Shown piece by piece: positions 1 to 7,642 of a stretch of DNA of 37,741 bases (its first letter is position 1; each line of letters opens with the position of its first letter). The stretch is from a virus. Made by a program: the position numbers and the translations under genes. Below the pieces are notes generated by a model, which was not told the DNA's origin, searched no databases, and was given only the letters and a program-made list of their open reading frames with translations. The DNA lies in the IMG/VR virus record IMGVR_UViG_3300025141_000296, positions 1 to 37,741 of that record, one strand, 5' to 3'.

Positions 1-2
1 AG

Positions 3-428
3 GAAATTATAGAACCTGTATATAGGTTGTATGGGTTTAATGAAGATGAGAAAGAATTTGTATTTAGTTTATTTAAAAAAAATATGGATAATGACTTAGA
101 CCACGAATTTAATGAAGTAATAATACCTTCACCGTTTCCATTTAAAACTGGTAATTTTAATGCTGGTGGTACTCATAGGGTAGGTGAACTTGATGGGGTT
201 TATAAGAAGGATATAGAAGAGGTTTTTGGTCCACCTACATGGGACCAAGGTAGTGGTGATAATAAAGTACAGGTTGAGTGGGTGATTAAGTTCCCTGATG
301 GCACTATAGGCACTATCTATGATTATAAACAATATGACGTGGACCCTGATGATGTTGATTACTGGAGTATTGGTGGTAGAACAGGTTTAGAGGCATATTA
401 TGTTAAAAAAGCGATGGGTTTAATCTAA
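3..428 (+). CDS. Unidentified protein, 3' part only (5' end outside window)
   Basis: The reading frame is open to the left edge, so the gene starts outside the window. A TTG at 27 lies in frame but has no special claim to be the start, because the codons before it continue the protein (EIIEPVYRLYGF...). The segment 'VYRLYGFNEDE' resembles the V-Y-x-L-Y-G-L-x-x-E-E motif near the C-terminus of Eco57I-type DNA methyltransferase/restriction proteins. The similarity is short and only suggestive. The rest is a compact domain with EVFGPPTW, GSGDNKVQVEW, FPDGTIGTIYDYK and WSIGG motifs. I recall a similar layout in uncharacterised phage proteins, where it has no known function. The next gene follows after 38 nt on the same strand. 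I do not assign a function. Confidence 0.75.
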   Translation, partial: EIIEPVYRLYGFNEDEKEFVFSLFKKNMDNDLDHEFNEVIIPSPFPFKTGNFNAGGTHRVGELDGVYKKDIEEVFGPPTWDQGSGDNKVQVEWVIKFPDGTIGTIYDYKQYDVDPDDVDYWSIGGRTGLEAYYVKKAMGLI

Positions 429-466
429 CCCTTTTCCTTAATTATTTTTTTACTTATACTTAGAAT

Positions 467-1246
467 ATGGAAATCACAAGAGAACTAGCAAAATTTAATA
501 ACATAAAATTTCATGACAAGGAACACAAGTACTACCTTAATGGTAAAGAAATGTCATCCGTTACAAAACTTATAGGAAAGTATAAACAACCTTTCGATAG
601 TGCTTATTGGTCAGATAAGAAAGCACAGGAAAGAGGCATTCTAAAGGAAGAAATCCTCAAAGAATGGAAATATAAAGCTGATTTTTCAACACAGAAGGGT
701 TCAGCTTTTCATGCCTTTGCTGAAAGTTATTTATTCAATAAAATATTTCCATTCCCAGAAGAAGAAATGACTGAAGTTTTAGGTGGTACAGAAAACATGT
801 TAGAGTGTAGAGCCGCTGTTAAAACTATTATAGAGTTGTTTAAGAAGTTTTACGACGATTCTTATGATAAACTAATACCTGTTAGAGCTGAAGTGGTAGT
901 TGGGGACGAACAACTAGGTTTATGTGGTATGATTGACCAATTGTTTTGGAATGAGAAGTCTGGTAAACTAGAAATATGGGATTGGAAGACTAATAAGCAG
1001 ATAAAGAAAAATAATAAGTGGCAGCAATTTAAAGACCCAATAAGTCATTTAGATGTGTGTGAACTTAATACATACTCTCTACAACTTTCAACATACAAAT
1101 ACATAGTTGAGAGGAATACAAATCTTAAACTGGGTGATTCTTATATTGTTTGGATTAATGAGAAGAATGACAAGTATGAAGTTTTTAAATGTCATGATTT
1201 CAAAGAAGAAGTTACTAATATTTTATCAAAAAATCTCTTAAAGTAA
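467..1246 (+). CDS. PD-(D/E)XK nuclease, RecB/Cas4-like exonuclease family
   Basis: A 259-residue protein with the motif series of the RecB/Cas4-like branch of the PD-(D/E)XK nucleases. GSAFHAF gives the motif I histidine (H82). GLCGMIDQLF gives the metal-binding aspartate D157. The core D-W-K is D172/K174 in IWDWKTNK. QLSTYKY (Q206, Y210) is the C-terminal Q-x(3)-Y motif. Such enzymes bind two metal ions and degrade or trim DNA ends, and in phages they serve recombination or host DNA breakdown. The family is read from the sequence. The specific role is inference. No helicase domain is present, so it is a stand-alone nuclease. The ATG at 467 follows an A/T-rich leader without a clear Shine-Dalgarno site. 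Its stop overlaps the end of the convergent primase gene by 9 bp. Confidence 0.9.
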   Translation: MEITRELAKFNNIKFHDKEHKYYLNGKEMSSVTKLIGKYKQPFDSAYWSDKKAQERGILKEEILKEWKYKADFSTQKGSAFHAFAESYLFNKIFPFPEEEMTEVLGGTENMLECRAAVKTIIELFKKFYDDSYDKLIPVRAEVVVGDEQLGLCGMIDQLFWNEKSGKLEIWDWKTNKQIKKNNKWQQFKDPISHLDVCELNTYSLQLSTYKYIVERNTNLKLGDSYIVWINEKNDKYEVFKCHDFKEEVTNILSKNLLK

Positions 1247-2149
1247 GGTAATTTCTTCAAAACCTCCGATACCGTTTAACTCGGCCACATCTTTATCTTT
1301 TGGCATTTTTATTAATCTTACTTTACCATTAAGTCTACCCCCATCTAATTTTCTATATAAGTTTTCCGCATCAGCCCAAGCGTCACCATCTAAACAAATA
1401 ATAACATTAGATTTACATTTATCATAAAGAGTAGACCATAATTTATCTGATACTGTTTTACCCAGAATAGGTATAGAGTTTTCTAAAAATAACATATCAA
1501 ATACACCCTCCACTAAGTAAATGTCTTTTTCCCAATCTATCTTAGATTCGTTAAATATTATTTCCTCTTTTGGGTACTCGGGATTTTTGTATTTCATTTT
1601 ATGGTTTATATAAGACCTTGCAACAAAATAATTAATCTTATCATCACCATCAAAAGAAGGGATTACTATTCTACCTCTATAAACCCCCTGAGTGGTATAA
1701 CCCATAGAATGTTTAATCATCATTTCATGTGTTACGTTTCTCTTTAATAGATAATTTATAGCCTCTCTATATGGTATAGTTAATTTATTTCCCTTTTCAA
1801 ATGATATATAATCATCTGGTAATACGATTTTATCATAGGTTTTACTTTTTGGTTTAAATTCTTCTGGGCTAATAAGTTTCCAAGTTTGTCTTTGTTTCTT
1901 ATTTCCCCATTTCCAAAATAACTTATTTAAATAACCATGAGTTTCGTGGGTCTCAGAACAAGACCAACATTTATACACACCCTTTAAATAATTAACTTCT
2001 AAATTTCCTTTACCGTCACCCCTATCTAAACCTTTTATATCAGAACATACTGGACAGTCAAACGATATTTGTCCTTTATTATAATAATGGTTGTGATGGT
2101 CTCCTAAAATGTCAGTTAATAATTCAACTATAAGTTCTGATTCTTCCAT
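1238..2149 (-). CDS. DnaG-type DNA primase (zinc ribbon plus TOPRIM)
   Basis: A 303-residue primase. The N-terminus has a zinc ribbon of two pairs, C32-P-V-C35 and C61-W-S-C64, which in this family binds the template trinucleotide. The TOPRIM fold spans about 207-290. Its catalytic glutamate is E214 in YLVEGVFD, and its DxD pair is D254/D256 in ICLDGDAW, which chelates the metal for RNA primer synthesis. A lysine/aspartate-rich strand, MPKDKDVAEL, follows. It is much shorter than bacterial DnaG (about 600 residues) and close to stand-alone phage primases. No helicase-type Walker motif is visible, so a separate helicase is expected elsewhere. It is the last gene of the minus-strand run, 35 nt after the RuvC-like gene, and its stop lies inside the end of the convergent nuclease gene. 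Confidence 0.93.
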   Translation of the reverse strand: MEESELIVELLTDILGDHHNHYYNKGQISFDCPVCSDIKGLDRGDGKGNLEVNYLKGVYKCWSCSETHETHGYLNKLFWKWGNKKQRQTWKLISPEEFKPKSKTYDKIVLPDDYISFEKGNKLTIPYREAINYLLKRNVTHEMMIKHSMGYTTQGVYRGRIVIPSFDGDDKINYFVARSYINHKMKYKNPEYPKEEIIFNESKIDWEKDIYLVEGVFDMLFLENSIPILGKTVSDKLWSTLYDKCKSNVIICLDGDAWADAENLYRKLDGGRLNGKVRLIKMPKDKDVAELNGIGGFEEITLL

Positions 2150-2184
2150 AGATTAAATTTAATAAAGAATCTATAACTTATCAA

Positions 2185-2781
2185 TTACCAGAGTTTGTTT
2201 TTTTGCATATACCCTAATACACACGCATAAGCGTCAGTCATATCAAAATTTTCTTTTTTAAGTGTATTATTCCTGGTGTATGTCCAAGAAATGTGTGGTT
2301 GTTGGTCGGAAACTTTTTGCCAAATGATTTGTTTTTTGTCACACCCCTTTTCGTAACCACCAAATAAAACTTTTTTACCTTTTTTATTTTCAACAAACAA
2401 TGAAGGAAAAGCAAATTTTCTAGACTCGTATGTAGATATTAATTCTGGTATAACACCTAACACATCATGAATAGTTTTCATAATAAAAGCGTTATATCTC
2501 ATTAATATAGAAACTGTAAATATGTTATTTGAATTTAGTAGTGGTTCTTCTATTATGACCTTAGTGATTCCAATTCCTTTGTATTTTTCTAACACCTCTC
2601 TAAACGATTCTGATTTAAGTAATAATTGTTCAGTTTTAGATTCTGGGAGCGGTTTTAATTTAGGTGAAAAATGAGTTAATTCTAATAGTTCGTGTGAAGC
2701 ATAGTCAAATAATGCCCATCCTATTGTTTTAGTAGATACATCCAACCCTAACACCTTAGGTGTATTTTTTACTTTTGTCAT
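2185..2781 (-). CDS. ruvC: RuvC-like Holliday junction resolvase
   Basis: A 198-residue protein with an RNase H-like fold of the RuvC type. The first strand, VLGLDVSTKTIGWALFD, carries catalytic D14. KVIIEEPLL carries E78/E79. The C-terminal helix, FDMTDAYACVLGY, carries D180 and D183. Spacing and length fit phage RuvC resolvases, which cut four-way or branched DNA symmetrically during recombination and before packaging. It would take the place of the unrelated T4 endonuclease VII. Its position directly after a run of virion genes suggests late expression, when branched replicating DNA must be resolved for packaging. That is inference from context. It starts 11 nt after the stop of the 409-residue structural gene, so it is very probably co-transcribed. 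Confidence 0.9.
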   Translation of the reverse strand: MTKVKNTPKVLGLDVSTKTIGWALFDYASHELLELTHFSPKLKPLPESKTEQLLLKSESFREVLEKYKGIGITKVIIEEPLLNSNNIFTVSILMRYNAFIMKTIHDVLGVIPELISTYESRKFAFPSLFVENKKGKKVLFGGYEKGCDKKQIIWQKVSDQQPHISWTYTRNNTLKKENFDMTDAYACVLGYMQKNKLW

Positions 2782-2792
2782 GACAAAAATAT

Positions 2793-4022
2793 CTAGTACT
2801 TAAACTTTAAAGTAAAGGTTTGGGTGGAACTAACTGCTTTTGCTATGGGTCTATCTGGTTTTGCTATAGCTAATAAATTATCTTGTGTATCATAAAGACC
2901 TACTTCTGTTATATAGGCACTATAGTCTTGGCCCCCACCTGTTAAGGAAAACACCCCAGGTACGGTAGTTAAGGCTCCTCCAGCACCATTTTGTAGTTCT
3001 GGTGCGGCTGTAACATTTTCTGTAGAATAGAATTCATCAGCTGACGCTACACAATCTACACTTAAAAGCCATTCTTTTTCAAATGTAAAGTACTCACACC
3101 TAGCAGAAGTAGATGATGTAAATGTAACCTGTGTCATTGCAGATGCTGGTCCCGTATCACCTCCTTGTGACCCATAAGGGTAACCCGTAGCACCACTTGA
3201 TGCTCCCGAGAAAAAGAACCACCGTACAACCTCTGGGTCTGTTAAAACTAAAAATCCTTTATCCAAATATGCTATACCAACTGGTTTATCTCCACTTTCA
3301 GTAATATTAACTGGTGGTTTTCTAGTAGAAGCATTTATGCTCATGTTATAATAAGTTGTATTACCATTCTCGTAACCTGCTGGTGGGTCAGATGGTTCAG
3401 TACCTGCAGCATATGCCCACGTTGTTGGTACACCATCACTCCAATTACTACAACAACTATCACTAGGTGTGGTATAATTACCATCATTATTAGTAACACT
3501 ATCTGTAAAAAGAAAAGCTACATTTGTACTTGGTTTTTCAACACCCGCGGTACCTGCATTGACAGAATGTCCAAATCCAGCAGCGTATGGGTGATTATCA
3601 GAAGACCAATTTGCTGAGTCAATGTAACTACTATATATACTAATGGAACCACCTGCTCCGGGCGTAGTTAAAGAAGCTGTTGAAGTATATCCTGTTGGTA
3701 CTACTAAATGTATACTTCTACCATCTATAAGTTCTCCGTAATTATTTTTATCGATTTTAACAATAATAACATCACTTTGATTTAATCCACTAAAATATGA
3801 ATTATTTGGTATTGATGGCCATGTATTACCACTAAAATCTGTTACTGGTAATTTAAACGAACTATACAAGTTAGAATATTGTCTACCGTTATTAGGGTCT
3901 CTTTGTGCTCTTGTAAAAGTTAAGCTAGACCCACTACAAGTTTGGTACCCATTCCCACTGAATGGTATAACATTATTTTCTATTTTTTTGGAACCGTTAG
4001 GTATTGTTTTAAGTATTGGCAT
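2793..4022 (-). CDS. Putative virion/tail structural protein with 'TEVGLYD' C-terminal domain
   Basis: A 409-residue protein rich in Ser, Thr, Gly and Asn, without signal peptide or membrane segment, as is usual for phage fibre or baseplate proteins. Residues about 247-268 read VGIAYLDKGFLVLTDPEVVR, a hydrophobic strand pair. The C-terminus has ITEVGLYDTQDNLLAIAKPD followed by a short amphipathic strand ending FTLKFKY. The same block ends the 880-residue protein at 7643-10285 (VTEVGLFD...LMAIAK...FVLKIDF), so the two share a C-terminal domain. I know this motif from tail-fibre and baseplate-attached proteins of many tailed phages, where it probably mediates attachment or trimer closure. The exact role is unknown. 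The gene begins 1 nt after the stop of the 135-residue gene (TAATATG), consistent with coupled translation. Confidence 0.7.
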   Translation of the reverse strand: MPILKTIPNGSKKIENNVIPFSGNGYQTCSGSSLTFTRAQRDPNNGRQYSNLYSSFKLPVTDFSGNTWPSIPNNSYFSGLNQSDVIIVKIDKNNYGELIDGRSIHLVVPTGYTSTASLTTPGAGGSISIYSSYIDSANWSSDNHPYAAGFGHSVNAGTAGVEKPSTNVAFLFTDSVTNNDGNYTTPSDSCCSNWSDGVPTTWAYAAGTEPSDPPAGYENGNTTYYNMSINASTRKPPVNITESGDKPVGIAYLDKGFLVLTDPEVVRWFFFSGASSGATGYPYGSQGGDTGPASAMTQVTFTSSTSARCEYFTFEKEWLLSVDCVASADEFYSTENVTAAPELQNGAGGALTTVPGVFSLTGGGQDYSAYITEVGLYDTQDNLLAIAKPDRPIAKAVSSTQTFTLKFKY

Positions 4023-4023
4023 A

Positions 4024-4431
4024 TTAACAGAATTTATCTACATTAGGGTTATCTACAGAAACATATCTTAGGGTATCTCTCCCTGCAAATGTCAGGCCTA
4101 AAACTGTCTGTACACTAACTGGATTAGATTGTTTTGTAGTTTTCTTTAATGTTTGTTGTTTATTATTTATTATATCTTCTGTAAGTACAAAAAATAATTT
4201 ACTATGTGGTAAAGTAGTTGTAGTTAAAGAAGTGTAATTAGAACTCTTTTTTATGCATTGTCTTTCACCTGCATATGCTCCCACATTTTTAACTGTAGGT
4301 AAAGGGGTGTCGTCTTGGTATTTGAATGGGTTTGCATAATTACTAAGTAATGGTTGTGGTGACATATTACTGTGTGTTAAAGGTGCTCCCTTAACAAAAT
4401 TTTCAAACTGATTATTACTATTTAATGCCAT
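4024..4431 (-). CDS. Small hypothetical protein within the structural operon
   Basis: A 135-residue protein that I do not recognise. It is polar (Ser/Thr/Asn-rich), begins MALNSNNQFENFVKGAP and ends with a lone cysteine (NVDKFC). No membrane segment, signal peptide or catalytic motif is visible. A mid-region, SKLFFVLTEDIINNK, suggests a short strand-helix unit. It lies between two structural genes with gaps of 17 nt upstream and 1 nt downstream, which supports a real gene and a virion or assembly role. Start choice: the ATG at 4431 follows an A/T-only leader, like its neighbours. Confidence 0.6.
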   Translation of the reverse strand: MALNSNNQFENFVKGAPLTHSNMSPQPLLSNYANPFKYQDDTPLPTVKNVGAYAGERQCIKKSSNYTSLTTTTLPHSKLFFVLTEDIINNKQQTLKKTTKQSNPVSVQTVLGLTFAGRDTLRYVSVDNPNVDKFC

Positions 4432-4448
4432 ATTAAAAAATTTTTATT

Positions 4449-6581
4449 TTATTGTATTATAGTACCTCCAGCTAGCACTTTTCTAAATATTCGTTTACCA
4501 CTATCTTTATCACCAGTAGTACTTACTTGTGTTGGGTCGGAAGTATACGCATTTATGTTCTCACCATCTTCACCATAGAACCTTGGTTTTCTATCATTAT
4601 AACTACTAGAACCTACAGGTATTGTTCTATCGTATATTCTCCAATATGGCACATTAGGGTCACTACTAGAGAAGTTACTAAACCCAGAATACCCAATACT
4701 TTGTTGTGCTGCACGTTTATTATAAACTATAGTAACTTTACATGTAGCTGCTAAAGCTTGTGGGTTATCTTCAGAATGTATTTTAAATTCCATTGGTATC
4801 TTAATATTGAAGTCGTCTAACTGTGATACACCAACCGTACCAGTTCTAGCACTATACTGACTTGTGATTGTTGGGAAACTTGCACTACCTATATTATAAT
4901 TTTGGTAAAGAGCTCTAAAGAATTCATCCCCCGTTATCATCATTCTACCAAACCAGTTATAATAGTGTTTACCTTGTTTAACATCTGACGAATTTAATGA
5001 ATATAACGCTTGTATGGAAGGGGTTGTCTCCCCATCTACACCAAGTTTATACCCTGTTTTAGTTACATTTGTATATTCAAGGTTAGTACCTAATAAACTA
5101 AAAGTATCTAATGCATTATCTGTATATGTTGATTGATGGTATTCAGGTATGTTACTGGTTGCCCATTTAAATCTATTCAAATTAATAACTTCTTTAACTG
5201 TGGTGGCTCTTGATTCTTTTATTGGATAATAGAAGTTGGATAATTGTGTACTGTTTATAGAATTAGAAAATGATTGTTCGTATTCGTGTATTAATTTATC
5301 GGCAGATGTCTTTGTTTTACCATCACTTGTTATTCTTGGTGCTGAAGGTGGTGGAGTAAATCCATATTTTAAAGCAGGCAATACTGTAGTAACTACTTGG
5401 TAAGTTGATTTGGTCTCACTATCTTGTTCATCATATCCTTTTACTGGTACTTGGGTACTTGATGTACTGGTTACAGTACTGTCGACTTCTGGTGCATTTT
5501 CAAACTCTACAGGGTGTACAAAACCTAAGAAATATTTTTTTGTATCATAATTAATTTTCTTACTATAATTTGCAAATGCTGATGGGTAGCTTTTATAACC
5601 ACCACTAGCGGATGTCTCTGAAGACCCCCACGCTACTCCGCGACCTAAAACTAAATAACCAAATTCTGTGGTAGTAAATCCAATACCAGCTCCACCCGCT
5701 CCTTTTTTTCCATTGTCACCATGAGAAAAAGCCAAAGTAAATGGGGATATAGAAACACCATCATTATTTCCTTTTATATTATATAATAATCCGGAATTAT
5801 ATCCTTTTTGGTCAGTATTATAGGTGGGTGAGTTACAGTTATTAGATTCCAAACCTAATCTCCCAGTTATGGCAGCAGCATTATTCATATAAGTCTGATT
5901 AGATGAGGTGATTGACACCCTTTCTTCTACTAATCCTAAATTAGAATAATTAACTTTAATACAATCCCAAAAATCTACAAACTGACCTCTATGTTTATTC
6001 CCTATCAATTCTAAAGCTGTTTTTATAGTTTCTTTCTTCCATGTACCTGAAGATACACTAGAATTAGCACTAAAGGATTCTAAAAATGTGTCTTGGAAAT
6101 TTGTGTACGTGGAACTCGCTCCCCCACCTAAACTTTTGTATAGTAAGGCGTGGTCTTCCGCGTATAAATGAGCTAAAAGTTTACAAAGAACATAATAATC
6201 ATGTATGTAAACCTCTACTTCTGAATTAGAGTAATATGTCTTAGTTCCGGTTAAATCTTTATCTATACCAACCACAACTTGTGCTTTTTTCTCCCCGGGG
6301 TCTAACTCTGTAGTTACTTGGTGAATCTTAGATGACATTTTAAAACCGTCATTCACACCACTTGCACAGTCTGTATGGTTACCAGTCACGTCAGGTAACA
6401 AACCACCTTGTGAGGTTACAGTATGTCCCGTATTTGTAGGCAATCTATAATCAATGTCACCGTCTGACAACCCAAATTTAACTATTCTATTTTTTAAATC
6501 TCCGCTTAAAACTACACCTCTTCCATAATTGGTTAGGTGTACGTCTAAATAAACTGAAGATGCTGATGATACGTATCCCAT
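4449..6581 (-). CDS. Structural protein, family A N-terminal domain (710 aa)
   Basis: A 710-residue virion protein candidate. Residues 1-50 form a domain shared with the next two upstream genes (6644-7642 and 7643-10285). It has a short start (MGYV), an LT-N/D-YGR core and an IVKFGLSDGDIDYR block. After it the protein is Ser/Thr/Asn/Gly-rich and low in charge, as in beta-rich fibre proteins, and has no similarity I can name. The C-terminal part holds a YYNWFGRMMITGDEFF segment and ends RIFRKVLAGGTIIQ. The shared N-terminus probably docks these proteins to the same site of the tail or baseplate, with differing distal parts. That is inference. A 62-nt A/T-only gap separates it from the gene upstream. 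Confidence 0.7.
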   Translation of the reverse strand: MGYVSSASSVYLDVHLTNYGRGVVLSGDLKNRIVKFGLSDGDIDYRLPTNTGHTVTSQGGLLPDVTGNHTDCASGVNDGFKMSSKIHQVTTELDPGEKKAQVVVGIDKDLTGTKTYYSNSEVEVYIHDYYVLCKLLAHLYAEDHALLYKSLGGGASSTYTNFQDTFLESFSANSSVSSGTWKKETIKTALELIGNKHRGQFVDFWDCIKVNYSNLGLVEERVSITSSNQTYMNNAAAITGRLGLESNNCNSPTYNTDQKGYNSGLLYNIKGNNDGVSISPFTLAFSHGDNGKKGAGGAGIGFTTTEFGYLVLGRGVAWGSSETSASGGYKSYPSAFANYSKKINYDTKKYFLGFVHPVEFENAPEVDSTVTSTSSTQVPVKGYDEQDSETKSTYQVVTTVLPALKYGFTPPPSAPRITSDGKTKTSADKLIHEYEQSFSNSINSTQLSNFYYPIKESRATTVKEVINLNRFKWATSNIPEYHQSTYTDNALDTFSLLGTNLEYTNVTKTGYKLGVDGETTPSIQALYSLNSSDVKQGKHYYNWFGRMMITGDEFFRALYQNYNIGSASFPTITSQYSARTGTVGVSQLDDFNIKIPMEFKIHSEDNPQALAATCKVTIVYNKRAAQQSIGYSGFSNFSSSDPNVPYWRIYDRTIPVGSSSYNDRKPRFYGEDGENINAYTSDPTQVSTTGDKDSGKRIFRKVLAGGTIIQ

Positions 6582-6643
6582 GTTTTATATTATTCTTATT
6601 ATATAATTATTATAACTATTAGTTTTTATTAGTAAATGAATTT

Positions 6644-7642
6644 TTAATATCCGCTTCTACCACCACTTCTACTATTTTTTACTATATTATTAGTATTTCT
6701 AATGTTTTTACTCATATTGTTACCTACAGTATCTATTAAATTCTTATTATCCCCATTACTTTTAGAGATTAAATTTTCACACAATCTAACATTAAGGTTA
6801 GTCTTAGGATAAACTTTCTTATTAGCTGGACATATAAATGTCCCTTTTGCTTTTGGTTTTACCTTATATCCGTCACACCTACAACCCAAAGTTATCATCA
6901 TTTTCTTTATCTTATTATGTATTACATTTGTAATTTTACCTCTAAAACCTCCATTTGTTTCCTCTATGCCTTTAGTGTAACACTTTACAACCCAACAAAA
7001 ATCATCACAATTTATATCACCCTCTCCTGTAAAATCACCAACCCTAAAATTATCATCAGATTCAAAGTCTCTAGGATTTAAAGTGTAATTATACATTTGT
7101 ACCACATCCGTGTAAGTTGGGTATCCTGGTTTTATAGATTTATTATCCATAATTTCATCCGAATATATTCCAAATTGTGCACATTTACATCCGTATTCAT
7201 TTAACCCTAAACTAGTTACATCAAAATCAGAACTAAAACAATATTTACCTTCTAAATCCTCTTGTGTTGTATACCACAAATTACCCTTTCTCAATGGATT
7301 AAACAAAACAGTAGAACCGTCCGTAGTAGGTCCCTGCAAAATTCCTAAGTCACAAACTTCTAAACCGTACCTACCCCTTATATCAGGATAGGTGTCAAAA
7401 CATGTCCCTGATAAAGCTTCCATATTTGGGCTGTTCAATACAGACTGTTCATAACAAGGACCATATGTTTGTGTGGTGGTGTTAGCGGTAAATCTTCTAT
7501 AATCTATATCTTCATCCCTTAAACCAAATTTAACTATTTGGTTAATTAGTTCTCCACCCGCATTACCAACTAATATTGATTTGCCGTAATCTGTTAAACT
7601 TACAGTTAACGTATTGCTATTTGCGGTTAGGACAAAACCCAT
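6644..7642 (-). CDS. Structural protein, family A N-terminal domain, with dockerin-like calcium loop
   Basis: A 332-residue protein. Residues 1-49 carry the family A domain (SLTDYGKSIL, IVKFGLRDEDIDYR). The middle is cysteine-rich. Residues 202-220 read as one half of a type I dockerin or EF-hand calcium loop: D203, T205, E207, D209 to I210-N211, and D214 at loop position 12, followed by a short hydrophobic helix (FCWVVKC). The motif is direct sequence evidence. Calcium binding is inference. Further pairs include GCKC (151-154) and CRC (254-256). The last 40 residues are Asn/Ser/Gly/Arg-rich and look disordered. It starts immediately after the stop of the 880-residue gene (TAAATG), so translation is probably coupled. 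It may be an adaptor or fibre-base protein. Confidence 0.7.
   Translation of the reverse strand: MGFVLTANSNTLTVSLTDYGKSILVGNAGGELINQIVKFGLRDEDIDYRRFTANTTTQTYGPCYEQSVLNSPNMEALSGTCFDTYPDIRGRYGLEVCDLGILQGPTTDGSTVLFNPLRKGNLWYTTQEDLEGKYCFSSDFDVTSLGLNEYGCKCAQFGIYSDEIMDNKSIKPGYPTYTDVVQMYNYTLNPRDFESDDNFRVGDFTGEGDINCDDFCWVVKCYTKGIEETNGGFRGKITNVIHNKIKKMMITLGCRCDGYKVKPKAKGTFICPANKKVYPKTNLNVRLCENLISKSNGDNKNLIDTVGNNMSKNIRNTNNIVKNSRSGGRSGY

Noticed and set aside
6582-6643. 62-nt gap as a promoter or terminator
   Set aside because: The gap is A/T-only, with no TAnnTTTG match on the minus strand and no GC-containing hairpin.
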